Below, one piece after another: positions 32,441 to 42,999 of a stretch of 64,000 nt of DNA. Both the position numbers and the translations under genes were made by a program. This stretch comes from Mortierella alpina. Lineage: Eukaryota; Mortierellomycota; Mortierellomycetes; Mortierellales; Mortierellaceae. Each line of letters begins with the position of its first letter. Within the stretch, counting starts at the first letter, position 1. Below the pieces are notes generated by a model. The model saw only the letters and a list, made by a program, of their open reading frames with translations. It ran no database searches and was not told where the DNA came from. The stretch is from assembly GCA_029449245.1 (NCBI GenBank), contig JANATF010000014.1, positions 438,501 to 502,500 of the forward strand, read 5' to 3'.

Positions 32441-32762
32441 ACAAAAATTCAGAAAACATTTTGCAGTCGCCTCGCGTCCATGTCCATGTCCATGTCCATG
32501 TCCATTGCACTTCTTCTCTCCTCGAACCTGCGAGCAAGTTCATACAACTTGAGAATATGATGAAGACATTTACTTGATAACATTTCATGCAGGTCATGGG
32601 CATATCGGATAGATGTCAAGGTCAACTATGGTGCACGCCTGCAAGCTGACCTGAAAACCGAAAAAAATCTGGGCTCAAAAAAAAAATCGACTGAGTTTTT
32701 CAGTCGACTGAATCTTGCATCTCATTAATACAAGAAACTATGTCTCGAAGTGTCTTCATTAA
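32441..32762. other. Intergenic with GTCCAT hexamer repeat
   Basis: About five copies of GTCCAT at 32475-32505, otherwise unremarkable. It lies between the convergent piggyBac and BTB genes. Confidence 0.6.
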
Positions 32763-33572
32763 TTACTGGTTTGATGTCATCAGCGATGAAGTCTTGTTCT
32801 CGTGCCCCTTTTCCTTCATCTCGGCCGAGTTGAGATCGTCCACAAGGAAGTCAGGGAGCTGTTTGATGGTTATCAATGCCGGCGTAAATGCAAATGCAAC
32901 CTGGCCATGAGTACAGCATCTGCGAGTGAATGAAAACTCGGTGGGAATGAGGTTGCCAAGCGTGCTATAGACACATGCCACTTGTCCACCCATTGTGTAG
33001 GAGGTGGAGTCTTTAGGATGCACGTGCCTTTTGCACTTTTTGGAATGTGAATCACAACACCAAGCTTTTGAGTCTCCGCTATTCACATCATAGCACACGG
33101 CCTTGCGTGGTTTAAGAGCCTCCGACAAGAATTCTAGGCACATGGAATAAATATTTGTTGCTAGAGCTCCATGCATCCGAGCCTCGGTGGCAATCATGAA
33201 GCACATGGGTACGTCTGTTATGAGCTTGATGATCCGATCGTCGATGTATGTGCTATAGGCATTGACGTCATAGCAGTCGGCGATACACAGAACCTCGAAC
33301 AAAAGAGGCAAGTAGGAACCGCTGTAACGCTTGTTGTAATAAATGTAGGCCATAAACTCGCGAAATGCCTCGAGACTGTACTGTGAAGACAGATCAATCA
33401 CGCCGGTTACAGATTCTTGCATCGAGGACTCCAACATTGTTTTGAACACTGATGAGCGTTTCTTGATTATAAATGAGATGACCCTGAGTTCATTTCCGTC
33501 TTTGAGTTTGACAAGGACGTCGCCCTCTTTGGATGCCAGCAATCCGTCGTAAATATCGGATACGTCGGACAT
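32763..33572 (-). CDS. BTB/POZ domain protein
   Basis: 269 residues in one exon. The BTB fold covers about residues 15-135: GDVLVKLKDGNELRVISFII, KKRSSVFKTMLESSM, SLEAFREFMAYIYYNKRYSG, LLFEVLCIADCYDV. This follows the usual order of a fungal BTB protein. BTB domains mediate homo- or heterodimerisation and often act as Cullin-3 substrate adaptors. The C-terminal half has a Cys/His cluster (WCCDSHSKKCKRHVHP) that might bind zinc; no Kelch or MATH repeats are seen. It is not clearly assigned to a subfamily. Confidence 0.8.
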   Translation of the reverse strand: MSDVSDIYDGLLASKEGDVLVKLKDGNELRVISFIIKKRSSVFKTMLESSMQESVTGVIDLSSQYSLEAFREFMAYIYYNKRYSGSYLPLLFEVLCIADCYDVNAYSTYIDDRIIKLITDVPMCFMIATEARMHGALATNIYSMCLEFLSEALKPRKAVCYDVNSGDSKAWCCDSHSKKCKRHVHPKDSTSYTMGGQVACVYSTLGNLIPTEFSFTRRCCTHGQVAFAFTPALITIKQLPDFLVDDLNSAEMKEKGHENKTSSLMTSNQ

Positions 33573-34050
33573 ATTTCGAGAGAAAGGATGGAAGGTGAAC
33601 GATGGAAAAAATGGTTATAGAACGTGGAGGGAAAAGGATTCGAAGTCTTTATACAATCTCCTGGATATCACAACCTCAAGAAGGAACGAAACACCTGTGT
33701 CCCTGAAATTTCTTTACTCTGCTTCACGTTTGCCCGGTTAAGGTTCCTCCAAGACCAACCAACATTCTTTCCTGAGGTTTTATACAGGCAAGTTCCATTG
33801 CGCGCTTTTCATCTTTGTGCATTTGGTTGATACTTTGTCGGTGTGGCCATTAAGATGTCCAACAAAGTTTTACCTTTTAGTCAGGAACTTTGATTTAGGC
33901 TCAGCCAAGCGTCAAGAAAGTCTTGACTTCCACTAAAGTGAAAGTCTTGTCGTATCAATGCCCCTGAAGTAGAGTAGAAAGTCTTGTCCACCCTTTTCAA
34001 AAGGGCTCGAACTCAAGGCAAATCAGTTTGACTACTTTATTGCCATAATC
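33573..34050. other. No supported gene
   Basis: Region upstream of the BTB gene. A short set of AAGTCTTG repeats lies at 33917-33990; nothing else is recognised. Confidence 0.45.
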
Positions 34051-34051
34051 G

Positions 34052-34400
34052 AGTCAATCAAAACAACTGTTATTAATACACAGCAACTTAATCAGGGAAG
34101 ACCAGTAAGGGAGGTGGCCAGCAGTCTCAAGGTCTCCGTCAGCTTTGCAATCAAGGTCAGGAACTTCAACAAGGAAAACGTATCACCTCCTAAGATGGAT
34201 CGACCTTCGAAGATTTCGAAGGACAGTAGGAAGGTTCTTGCTCGGCAGTGCTTATGAACATGGACCGTCAATGTTGCCTTCAACCAGATTTTCAACTAAT
34301 CCTCGACCAGAATGACCGCGCATTGCAAGAAGCCATGAAGAATCTACGCAAGGCAAGATCAGGCATTAAATCTACATTGTCGCGACTCGCCAAAAATAAA
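34052..34400 (+). pseudogene. Tc1/mariner-type transposase N-terminal relic
   Basis: Conceptual translation on the plus strand gives a helix-turn-helix of the Tc1 type (NQGRPVREVASSLKVSVSFA). A second linker-type segment follows (PPKMDRPSKISKDSRKVL), as in fungal Tc1-like transposases. Stops appear from 34257 on, and no DDE core follows. It is a degraded 5' fragment. Confidence 0.5.
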
Positions 34401-34524
34401 CACTGCTAACGAGCTTTGCCTTTTGCTGCTGAGCGTTGCCCCATCTCACTGTCCAGCTGTCCAGGCAGGCAAACTACATGACTAGAAAATAGCCACGATG
34501 ACGACGTCACGGCCTTACTTTATT

Positions 34525-34590
34525 GATATTCGCGCCTCATGAACAATCGCGTGCACATCATTACGTATGCCAGTTCTATGCAGTATTACC
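34525..34590 (-). pseudogene. Short relic of the UCH-like gene C-terminus
   Basis: The reverse complement reads YRTGIRNDVHAIVHEAR, matching YKTGIHNDAHAIVREAR at the C-terminus of the UCH-like gene at 21.7 kb. DNA similarity spans only about 55 bp. It shows that the UCH-like sequence has been copied within this region. Confidence 0.45.
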
Positions 34591-34602
34591 AACCGCAGGC
34601 TC

Positions 34603-35103
34603 CTAGCCAACGGTTGGCTTAAATATGAACAGTTGATTATCTCCGCCAGTGAAGGGCTTGATACGGACCGTATCATGGCGCTCGCCTACAGTCCAGCAAA
34701 GGTTGCCTCTCGGGTCGGCCGCGATGAGGTAATGATCTTCATAGTCCGCAGGAATCAGGAACCAGTCCCGACTGTAATCTTCATTGTTCGTGGCGAAAGC
34801 CTCACCATTATATTCTCCACTGTATTTGTAGGGTCCCACTCCGAGCCTCGTGGGGCCACCACCGACAATTCGAGGGCGGGCATTCCACTCAACCAAGTCA
34901 GCGTCGAGCCTAACCGGCTGACCGAATGGCCGGCTGGCCGACTGGCAGGAGACGCCACCGCCGTCGAGGTACCAGATCCCAATGTTGGGATTCCCAGGCA
35001 GTTTGGAATAAAGATGGTAATGCGTTTCCTGGGCGAAGACAATAAGGACTTGGAGGGAGAGCACCACCAAGAGTGAGAGGGCGAGGAGAGTCAGTCGGAC
35101 CAT
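34603..35103 (-). CDS. Secreted beta-trefoil-like protein
   Basis: 166 residues, single exon. The N-terminal 24 residues (LLALSLLVVLSLQVLIVFAQ core) are a signal peptide. The mature part starts ETHYHLYSKLPGNPNIGIWY and is rich in beta-type segments and aromatic residues (GVGPYKYSGEY, DWFLIPADY, GNLCWTVGER). It ends NQLFIFKPTVG, with one Cys pair. The length and the closing W/F pattern resemble fungal beta-trefoil protease inhibitors (I66/cospin type) or ricin-B lectins, but no diagnostic QxW repeat is seen. The function is therefore a suggestion only; secretion is likely. Confidence 0.55.
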   Translation of the reverse strand: MVRLTLLALSLLVVLSLQVLIVFAQETHYHLYSKLPGNPNIGIWYLDGGGVSCQSASRPFGQPVRLDADLVEWNARPRIVGGGPTRLGVGPYKYSGEYNGEAFATNNEDYSRDWFLIPADYEDHYLIAADPRGNLCWTVGERHDTVRIKPFTGGDNQLFIFKPTVG

Positions 35104-35400
35104 TCCTAGAGTAAGAAATCAAGTAGCTGGGTCAGAGCGGATAGCGTAAAATATGGCATCCAGATCATAAGGGTGGCTACTACGCTGTTGTCGTACGGGC
35201 AGGTGGTTGGATGTACTTTGTGGGACTGAGATGAACGGTATGAAAATGGTTTTTTTTGAGGCCATCACTTCCTCGCTTTTATACATGCACATGTAGAGGA
35301 AAAGAGGCTAAAAAAAGCAAGGACCACTTGGAGTTTTCTTAGGGGAGCGCAACACCAGAAAAGTGTGAGGCGAACCTTCATTGCTGTTTCCGCTCTTTGT
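35104..35400. other. Intergenic
   Basis: Upstream region of the secreted protein gene. Nothing is recognised beyond the start of the minisatellite. Confidence 0.4.
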
Positions 35401-36500
35401 GTCGTTGAACAGAGAATAGGGACATGAGAACGTGCCTGGGCAAAAGTAGAAATGTGTGCATAGTGCAAGAGAAGGAACTGGGCCAGGATATCGTCATAGA
35501 CGTGGGTAACTGAAGGTAAAATACTGTATGTATGCATGGTACATGAGAAAGGACTGGGGCATAGGGACGTGCCAGAGCCTGGGTGACAAGTAGTAAAGAG
35601 TGTATGCACAGTGCATGAAGTGGGAAAAGGGTAGGGATTGTGAAAGAGAAAAGAAGTTTGGGACCGAGCATGCCTGAAGAAAGAGGCGTGTAGAGCGACA
35701 AAAAAAAATAAGAATGTGTGCACGGCGCATCAACAAAGGGAAGTGGTATGGAAACGTGCGAGGGCGTGCGTAGCGGATGAAGAAGCAAGCACAGTGCATG
35801 AAAAAAGAAGCGGAGCATGGGAACGTGCAATGGCATGGGTAGCGTAAGAAAGGAAAGTATGCACGCGCATGAAAAAAGAATAAGGGGCAGGGGGAACGTG
35901 AAAGAAAAGGTAGGTTACGGCGCATGAACAGAGAAAAGGGGCGTTAGGACGTGCAAGGACAGTGGGTGGCAAAAAGAAAAAAGAAAAGAAAAGTATGAGT
36001 AACGAGCATGAACAAGGGCATAGGACCGTGCCAAGGCGTGAGTATGGATAGAGACGGGAAACAGGAAAAAAGCAAAAAAGAATACCCACAGTGCATGAAA
36101 AAAAGGGCATGGGACCGTGCCAAGCCGTGGGTAGTGAAAAAAAGGGGAAGAAAGAAATAGCAGAACTCGCATGAATAAAGAAAGGGGCCTGGGAAGTCCA
36201 AAGCGTGGTACCGAACAAGAAAAAAACCAAAGAAAAGACCAGGGGCATGGGAACGTGCCAGGGCGTGGGTAGCGAAAGAAAAAAAAAGAAAAAGAAGACA
36301 TACGCAGACAGAGCATGAGGAAAGAAAAGGGGCATGGGAACGTGGGTAGTGAAAGGAAAAAAGACATGCATAGCGCATCAACAAGAAAAGGAGCATGGGA
36401 ACGTGCCAGGCGTGCTTCACAGAAAAAGAAAATATATGCCTTCCGCAGGAAAGAGGAAATGCATGAGGGGTATGGGAACGTGCCATGGCGCGGGTAGCGA
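35400..36500. repeat. Degenerate minisatellite, about 14 units of 60-95 bp
   Basis: Each unit has a GGGAACGTGCCAGGGCGTGG-like core, then GGTAGCGAAAG, an A-rich spacer and GCATGA. Cores lie near 35419, 35562, 35753, 35819, 35893, 35947, 36021, 36110, 36186, 36248, 36336, 36393 and 36473. The purine-rich strand leaves long overlapping frames open on the other strand. I treat these as non-coding. Confidence 0.75.
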
Positions 36501-36589
36501 CAAAAACAAGTACAGTACTGTACATTACCACATCGAAGCAAAGGCAAAACTTCCTTTCCATACACTGGACCTCTATTGAAACTCAATGG

Positions 36590-37037
36590 CTAAACTCACG
36601 TATGGTACTCTAATTTTTCACACCCGTGCGCAGTTTTCTAACTTCTTTCTTATGTAGATGTATAAATCTTCCAATTTCTGCAGGCGCCTTTTCTCTTCCC
36701 TCACGCACTCCATCCCTTTTATTTCAGCCAGTCTGTGCACCCATCGCTCATTTCCGACCCATTCATGCTTTTGACTCTACCACATCTGTTCGGCAGTGTC
36801 GTGTTAGCCCGCCTCTTTTAAACATCCAACCCTCTTCCTCCAACTTGTTGACTAGAGGTGAGCATGAGAATTGCTATATCAATACCGAAAGGCTATGCCC
36901 TTAAAACTATTGCGTGTCATTAGTTTACTCTGCTCAGTGGCAGACCATCAAAATCCAACTAATTGGTAGCGTGTTTATTTCTATTTCGACTTAGCCTTGA
37001 GTTTTGCCCTCCCTAACTTCAAACGAACTGCTTCTGT
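36590..37037. other. No supported gene
   Basis: AT/CT-mixed sequence between the minisatellite and the exonuclease relic. No domains are recognised. Confidence 0.4.
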
Positions 37038-37061
37038 GTGCAGTGTTTTCAAGCACCAACA

Positions 37062-37490
37062 ATGAGGGCCATCAGCGAATGCCAGCCGGAGGTTATCGAC
37101 GATGTCCAAAAGCTTTCCGCTGCCGTCGACGACCTTTCGCAGAAAGACACATTGTATGTGGATTGTGAAGGTGATCAGCTTTCACGCTACGGTGCCTTAT
37201 TCACCGTGCAGATCTATGATGGAAACCCGCAGCGTCGAGTGCATCTTGTTGATGTTGAAACGCTAGGCATGGCTGCATTCGATTCCGTCTCGACCATGGG
37301 CAACACTCTGCAGTCTTTGTTGGAAATATGTGCGGATCTTTTCGGTTAGACGACGGTATGCGATTTCAGCCAGCTGAAGGCACAGGACATAGCGCGGCAT
37401 ACCACGAAACAAATTCCACAACGCATCAATGTCTCCGCGTGGATCGAAAAACACCAGGCGTCCTTTCCGCCTTTCTTGCGCTTGGCCAGG
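37062..37490 (+). pseudogene. 3'-5' exonuclease (DEDD/RNase D-like) gene broken by inversion
   Basis: The plus strand (37062 to about 37330) encodes the N-terminal half of a fungal 3'-5' exonuclease: LYVDCEGDQLSRYG supplies the catalytic D-x-E, followed by GALFTVQIYDG and VHLVDVETLGMAAF, and ending GNTLQSLLE. The expected continuation is present but on the opposite strand: the reverse complement of about 37345-37480 reads GRLVFFDPRGDIDALWNLF and PRYVLCLQLAEIAYRR. A local inversion of about 150 bp therefore separates the two halves. Such enzymes trim RNA or DNA ends; this copy cannot make an intact one. Confidence 0.6.
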
Positions 37491-37549
37491 CGTGGCGATG
37501 GATGGCAGGACCTGCAGGTGCAGCCTCTGCGACCACTCCACAGCGGCCG

Positions 37550-37612
37550 CCATGCCATGCCATGCATCTGCCATGCCATGCCATGCATCTGCCATGCCAT
37601 GCATCTGCGACT
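37550..37612 (+). repeat. Short tandem repeat (CCATGCCATGCATCTG units)
   Basis: Three units of 16-21 bp built from CCATG and CATCTG at about 37550-37612. Confidence 0.75.
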
Positions 37613-37961
37613 GGTGGTGGCGGAGGGGGGCTTGGCCAAGGGGTCGACAGGACTGCAGCCGCCTGCACCTCCCCAGCTCCACCTGTGGACCCACCTTCTC
37701 CTCCTGCTCGCCTTCCTTTTCCTCTTTCCTTTCCCTCTTCACACCGCTCATCTATCTACCGCCCCATTACCACTCTTATACCCTTGTCCACACTAACCCT
37801 GCTCCTTGCCACCGCCACTTCACCTTCCTCCCGCTTCACCAGGTGCGCACGCAGCCCGATCAGACAGACACCTTGCGAATCGCTACCCAAAATGAACGAC
37901 GCCACCAAACTAGATGGATATGGCGCCAGCGCATCCTCAACTCACAACGCAACTCTCCTAG

Positions 37962-38258
37962 ATGGCCGACCCCGCCGACCCCGCCAACGCCACCAACCCA
38001 AGACGTCGTCTGGTCCGGCGTCACCCCACCAGGATCCTCCGCCGTGCGCCGCCCCCCACAACCTACCACGAGGAGGAGTACGAGGTAGAAGAGCTACTTG
38101 CCCGCCGCTGGCTCCCAGACGGGACCATCCAGTACTTGGTCAAGTGGGTCGGTTACCCCACCTCTGCCAACACCTGGCAGACGGAGGTCGACCTGGCCAA
38201 TGCCTCAGATCGCCTCCGAGAGTACAAGGAGGCTCGAGAGCTACAGCAGCTTGAGTAA
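37962..38258 (+). CDS. Small chromodomain protein
   Basis: 98 residues. A basic N-terminus (NPRRRLVRRHPTRILRR) precedes a chromodomain at about residues 38-90: EEYEVEELLARR, IQYLVKWVGYP, ANTWQTEVDL. The aromatic positions that cage methyl-lysine (Tyr in EYEVE, Trp in VKWVGY, Trp in NTWQ) are present. It could be a stand-alone chromatin reader, or the detached integrase tail of a Ty3/gypsy chromovirus. No integrase core is seen immediately upstream. Coding may extend upstream through introns, because the frame before the Met is Pro-rich and open. Confidence 0.6.
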   Translation: MADPADPANATNPRRRLVRRHPTRILRRAPPPTTYHEEEYEVEELLARRWLPDGTIQYLVKWVGYPTSANTWQTEVDLANASDRLREYKEARELQQLE

Positions 38259-38259
38259 A

Positions 38260-38650
38260 TATGCTTTTTTTGCTTGTATGTTTCAAAGGTCTAGTCTTGG
38301 GCTCTAGGTTAGCCAAGGGAAATAGTCGCAACAATGACAAGCACGGCATTTGGTGAAAGAGTACGAAACTGATGATACAGAGAGACGAGTCGATTGACGA
38401 CATGACTTCAATAAGAGATGAAGAGATGAAGTAAACTTCTTTCCTTATTCTTAACGATTCAGATATAGGAGGAAAAATAACCCCCCCCCCCTAAAAGTCT
38501 GTATGCATGCATGTATCCATCATAGTTGAAAGAGGCGATCGGCAGCGGTATGAGAACCTTATTATCCAGGCAATGAGTGTTTTCAAGGGTATATTCAGTT
38601 CAAAGTAAGTATCAACGCTTTTAGCCTCTGTGTCCATGAGTGGAGCACTC
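38260..38650. other. Intergenic
   Basis: 3' flanks of the chromodomain and P450 genes, containing a C10 run at about 38482-38491. No gene is seen. Confidence 0.45.
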
Positions 38651-38653
38651 GTC

Positions 38654-40911
38654 TTAGATCGATGTCATCGATGTGCCAGAGTCGGTTCTTGTAATGTACT
38701 GTGTTCTCTTTCGGCGCTCCATCCGAATGACACAAGTCCCTTCATCTGGTCCAGGCGCAGCCTCTAGGATATCATTATCGAACTCAGGGGACACCCTCTC
38801 CATATTGTAGTTGAGAGCAAGAGCTGCTAGGCCTAGGCGCAAACTCATCATGGCAAAGTCCTTACCCACGCAGTTGCTGGCGCCTGCAGAGAACGGGAAA
38901 AATACTTTGTCCATGACGGGTGGGAATGGCGACTCACTGGGCAACCAACGTTCTGGAATGAATTTGTGGGCTTGCGGAAAGTACTCGTCGGACCAATGAA
39001 GCTGGGGATAGTTTGCTAAGAGGACTATAAAGGGAAGGGGATGAATATTAAGTAGTAAGGACCAAAAAAACAAAAAGTCTGCTAGATTCTTTTGCTTCAG
39101 AATACTGAAACTCAATGGTATGTTCCTAAACAACCTACCGGTCCCTTTCGCAAAGAAGTATCCTCCGATTGTCATGTCCTCGTTCACCTGTCTTGGAATG
39201 CCTATTGTCATTGCGATATTCGTCAGTGCATCACTTTTTCTGTCCTGAGTATGAGCCAATCATAATGACATCCTCTACAACAGTACAACAGTGGGTGTGC
39301 ACTATACCGGTGGGGACAATTGGATGAAGACGAAGGGCTTCGTTGATACATGCGTTCAAATACGGGAGTGGTCGTACTTGAGCATACGACGGTAAACTTC
39401 CCTCTTCATTGGTAGCATGGACAAAATCGAGCTCCTCTTGCAATCTTACAAGCTTGGTAGGATATTTTGCCAGGAACAACAGGGTATAGCCCATAATTGA
39501 AGCCGTAGTATCGCTTCCAGCTGCTCTAAAAGGACAATGTGCCAAGGCACTCGAGTTAATAGGAGAGCGTAATATAACCAACCTCAGCAAAACGTCGTTG
39601 CAAAAGTGACTTTACAGGAAGACAGCGCACTCTGTCGCGATAGCCTTGTCTGTGAGCTTTCCCGAGACCATATCTTCATACTCATTTCCAGTCTGGCCAT
39701 TGCCTCTCTCGAGCTCTTTTTGTTTAGCATTCAAGAGATGATGCAGCACGTCTGGTTTTCCATCAGCGTCTACCCCATTCCTCTCTGCAATCTTTGCATA
39801 GATAAAGTCAAAGAACGAAAAGTCGGGTGGTGGTAGCACGTATTTCAGCCATGGAGCAAAATGATTAAGAGCACAGCCCTTCAATGTCTTGGCAACCAGC
39901 TCTGGAACCTCATGTGTTCCATCCTTCACCATGTCAAACGTCCTGCCAAATGCCAACTCGCCGATAGAGTCCACGGCAAAGCAAACACTGAGATAACCAA
40001 CATCAATATATCCTTTCTGCAACACAGGTCCATGCTTGATGACATTGGGGTCACTGATCATCTCGTCAATCTTTTGCAGCAGGCTTTGAGTATGCTCGTG
40101 CAAGGTCGGCTCAAGCGAGCGAAGGTGCTTCAAACTGAAGACTGGAGAAATATATCGACGCTACTCGTGGTCAAGGATATGAATACAAGCAAGTGACGGT
40201 TGTTAGGCGTTTGTCGTACGCAGTACTTGACAAGGAGGCTCTTCTTACTAGTGGTGCATACTCTAGATTTATGAAAGTTCTTATCGCGGGAGGAGAACAT
40301 GTTTTGTTGCCCTTCGTAGTCGAATGCCCGGTGAATGACTTCCGTCCTTGGCAAGTCAATCGTATCCAAGATCTACGACAGGTTTCATCGAAACAACTTG
40401 GATTGAGTGACCTAGCTATAGCATACAGATGAATGTTGCTTACATTTGCGGGCGGACCTTACCTCACGAATCATGTCCTTGTCCGCAACGGATACGAGAT
40501 CAGTGCCCACTCTGACAACTTTGCCGTATCTTTTATGGAAGAACGGTAAGAGTTCTTGGGCACGACCACAGAGGATAGAGGCGATTACTGGCAGGTAAGA
40601 CGAGGCCATAACATTATTTCCTGGAAGTCGTGATAGGGGATGGAAAAACGCATCGGATATAAACTGCGACATGTAATATAGCAGCATATTGGAATCAGTG
40701 GTCATTCGTCGTGTGAGGGCAGTGAACTTTCAAGTAACGACACGAGAAATCGTACCGTTGCAACACGACGCATGACCCACAGTCTGAGAGCGAACCAGAG
40801 TACAATGTGCGGCCTACGAATGAGGGCACGATTTTGCATGGAGCGTGTATACAAGGCCCTGATGAAGCGCATCAGGACCGTAGGAGATGAAAGCCTAGAT
40901 ATTGCTGCCAT
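38654..40911 (-). CDS. Cytochrome P450 monooxygenase
   Basis: A heme-thiolate monooxygenase with about seven exons. The N-terminal helix exon begins near 40911 and is followed by FFHPLSRLPGNN. Next are IDLPRTEVIHRAF, FSSRDKNFHKSR, RRYISPVFSLKHLRSLEP, the I-helix AAGSDTTASIMGY (after an intron of about 90 bp), and K-helix INEALRLHP with its E-x-x-R. The PERW-region motif FIPERWLP and the heme loop FSAGASNCVGKDF with the Cys ligand follow; the stop is at 38654. Splice joins that I checked (VFL/AAGSDTT, PTG/IPRQVN) keep the frame. The N-terminal exon and its join are the least certain. All signature residues are present, so it is probably functional and ER-bound; the substrate is unknown. Confidence 0.88.
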
Positions 40912-42600
40912 TGTGTATGGAGGATGTGTATGGAGGATGTGTCAATGTCTCTAATGCAATGAGCAGGGTTTTAGAGGACTGTTATAAACTGCAATTAAAG
41001 GAGCGTGGCAACGTGTGCTGGCTGCCGAATGGGTTGGCACTGTGGATGAGGGTAATCAGGTCACGGCAGGGATGAGAGACTCTTCAGATTTGTGCTGCCA
41101 TTTTTATACAAATGGGTGTTCTTATTCTCTGGATTATCGGTATGCATACCCACATAGAGCGATTGATGCACGTCGCAGGTTAGTATTGATTGGAATGATT
41201 GACGGATGGCCAATTACCTTTGTTGCCGACGATCATTCCAATGTCCATAACGGAACGGTTACCGCATCGATACTAACAAGACTATTGGTCTTAGCGGCTT
41301 TGACAAGTCTTGTGCTTAATCCAACGCCTAGTGTTGGTTATCGCCGATTCCATTCTCATTGGGTGCCATCTGGTAGAAGAAATTCGGGTGCCACAATTTG
41401 AATTGGAGAATGCTGTTTACGCATGAACTGAACGGTAGATTCTTCCTCAATAATATGGTCAACTGCCTTCATCAAGCACGTCTATACTGGCACAACGGCA
41501 TGCATATCCAACGGTTGACAAAGCTACCCATCAAACAAACCTCCTCACCCTGCCGTTTCATTGAGGTTGGAATAATGGACGATTTGTTCAGAAACAGCTA
41601 ACCAATCCTCTTCGCTACCCATACTTCTCACCCGCATCTTGATTCTAGCATCGCCCCCCTCCATTCACTGTGATAATTTTGGAATCAACACTTGTCTTCA
41701 GCTCTTGCACGTGTGTGAGTGGTGAGCAACACCTGAAGATGGAACCTGATTTAAATCCTAGCGTGCGTTCAACCTGAATCTCGGTCCAATACCCTGGTCT
41801 TGATTTCTATCCATTCTGCTTTTCGGTACATACAGTGATTGCAGTCAATCTCCACAAGCATCAGGAAGAAACAGACCTTGTCATATACGTATGCATAGCT
41901 CCTGTTCTAGGCGGCGGTCAATTTCTGTCAGAAACACATACCCTGGCATTCCGTATATGGGCATCTCGCTTGACCCTTCCATAGCTCTCGTTACAACAAA
42001 CTTTACATCGGTGAGCAGTCGTATTGCTCATGCTGTATGAGAGACTATAAAAGCTTCAGGCAGTGATATCAATAAAGAAAACCGCTACGTAGTGTTAAAC
42101 TCGCATAGCTTTTGGATCCTCTTTTTAGTCGCCTCAATCAAGAAGGACCTGATCAGCGTTTCTTATCTTGGAGGAGAATAGTGAAATGGACGTCCTTCGT
42201 AGATGATGTAGCGTAGTACATGAATAATAGCAAGTCAAGTGACGTCCATGACGAGGTCAATCTATACTAGGATGACCAGTAGTGTGGAAAAGCACCATCT
42301 CAGTGGCTGATGAATCCTCAAAACCGTGTATCAACAATATCAACGACAGTGTAAAGGCAAGAAACAATATTATCATAATTGAGCTTCGCTGAAGAGAGGT
42401 TGGCATTCACGAACATGAGAGAGAGGCAAATAATGGTTCTACAGCCGTGTGGTGCGGCACTCGACGTGCTTGGTTTATTCAATAGCACACGAACGACGGA
42501 ATTACTGAACTGGGTAAAAAAACACTCGTGTGGGCGGGCTAAAGCTTGGTTTCACGGATAGTACCATTCAAAGGCCACGCGAGGGAGGAAGACTTTGAAA
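40912..42600. other. No supported gene
   Basis: About 1.7 kb with only short frames lacking domains or codon structure. Confidence 0.5.
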
Positions 42601-42601
42601 T

Positions 42602-42991
42602 TTAGCGAACGATAATAGCTTTAAGGCACTCAGACTGTGCCTTGATTCTGTTGCCTAGGATTTTCTGCTGGTCAAAAGCGAGAGGCCACAGCACACTGAT
42701 CACAAGAGTAAGGGGGTTGCATTTTCCAGGGGGACCAATCGCAGTGGTCTGTGCCGGGGTGCAGAAGTATCCTCTGGTGTTAGCATAGGTAATCATACTA
42801 TCGAAATTGTTGGTAGATGCGAGCAGAGTCTGGCACATGTCATTGAAGGCCACAGGCCAAATGACATCACCGATAATGCCGGAATCCGCCTCGGGTGCCA
42901 CTTCTGTAGACTGCGCATTCACGGCGTTGTGTTGAGCAGCGAGGCCCAAGCAAAACAGTAGGGCGGTGGTGAATTTGGGCTTGAAGAGCAT
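42602..42991 (-). CDS. Small secreted protein with paired WPxAF motifs
   Basis: 129 residues, single exon. The signal peptide is about residues 1-26 (MLFKPKFTTALLFCLGLAAQ ... AVNAQ). The mature chain has four Cys (DMCQ, YFCT, GKCN, SECL) and an internal repeat: GDVIWPVAFNDM and ISVLWPLAFDQQ. Size, secretion signal and Cys content fit a fungal small secreted protein. The family is not recognised. It may be an effector candidate (inference). Confidence 0.65.
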   Translation of the reverse strand: MLFKPKFTTALLFCLGLAAQHNAVNAQSTEVAPEADSGIIGDVIWPVAFNDMCQTLLASTNNFDSMITYANTRGYFCTPAQTTAIGPPGKCNPLTLVISVLWPLAFDQQKILGNRIKAQSECLKAIIVR

Positions 42992-42999
42992 TTTGTGTC

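Noticed and set aside
35265-36586. Several minus-strand frames of 143-223 codons
   Set aside because: They overlap in three frames across a degenerate minisatellite and differ in composition from real genes; the openness follows from the repeat.
37550-37612. Short repeated units resembling a CRISPR-like array
   Set aside because: The units are contiguous without unique spacers, and the genome is eukaryotic.
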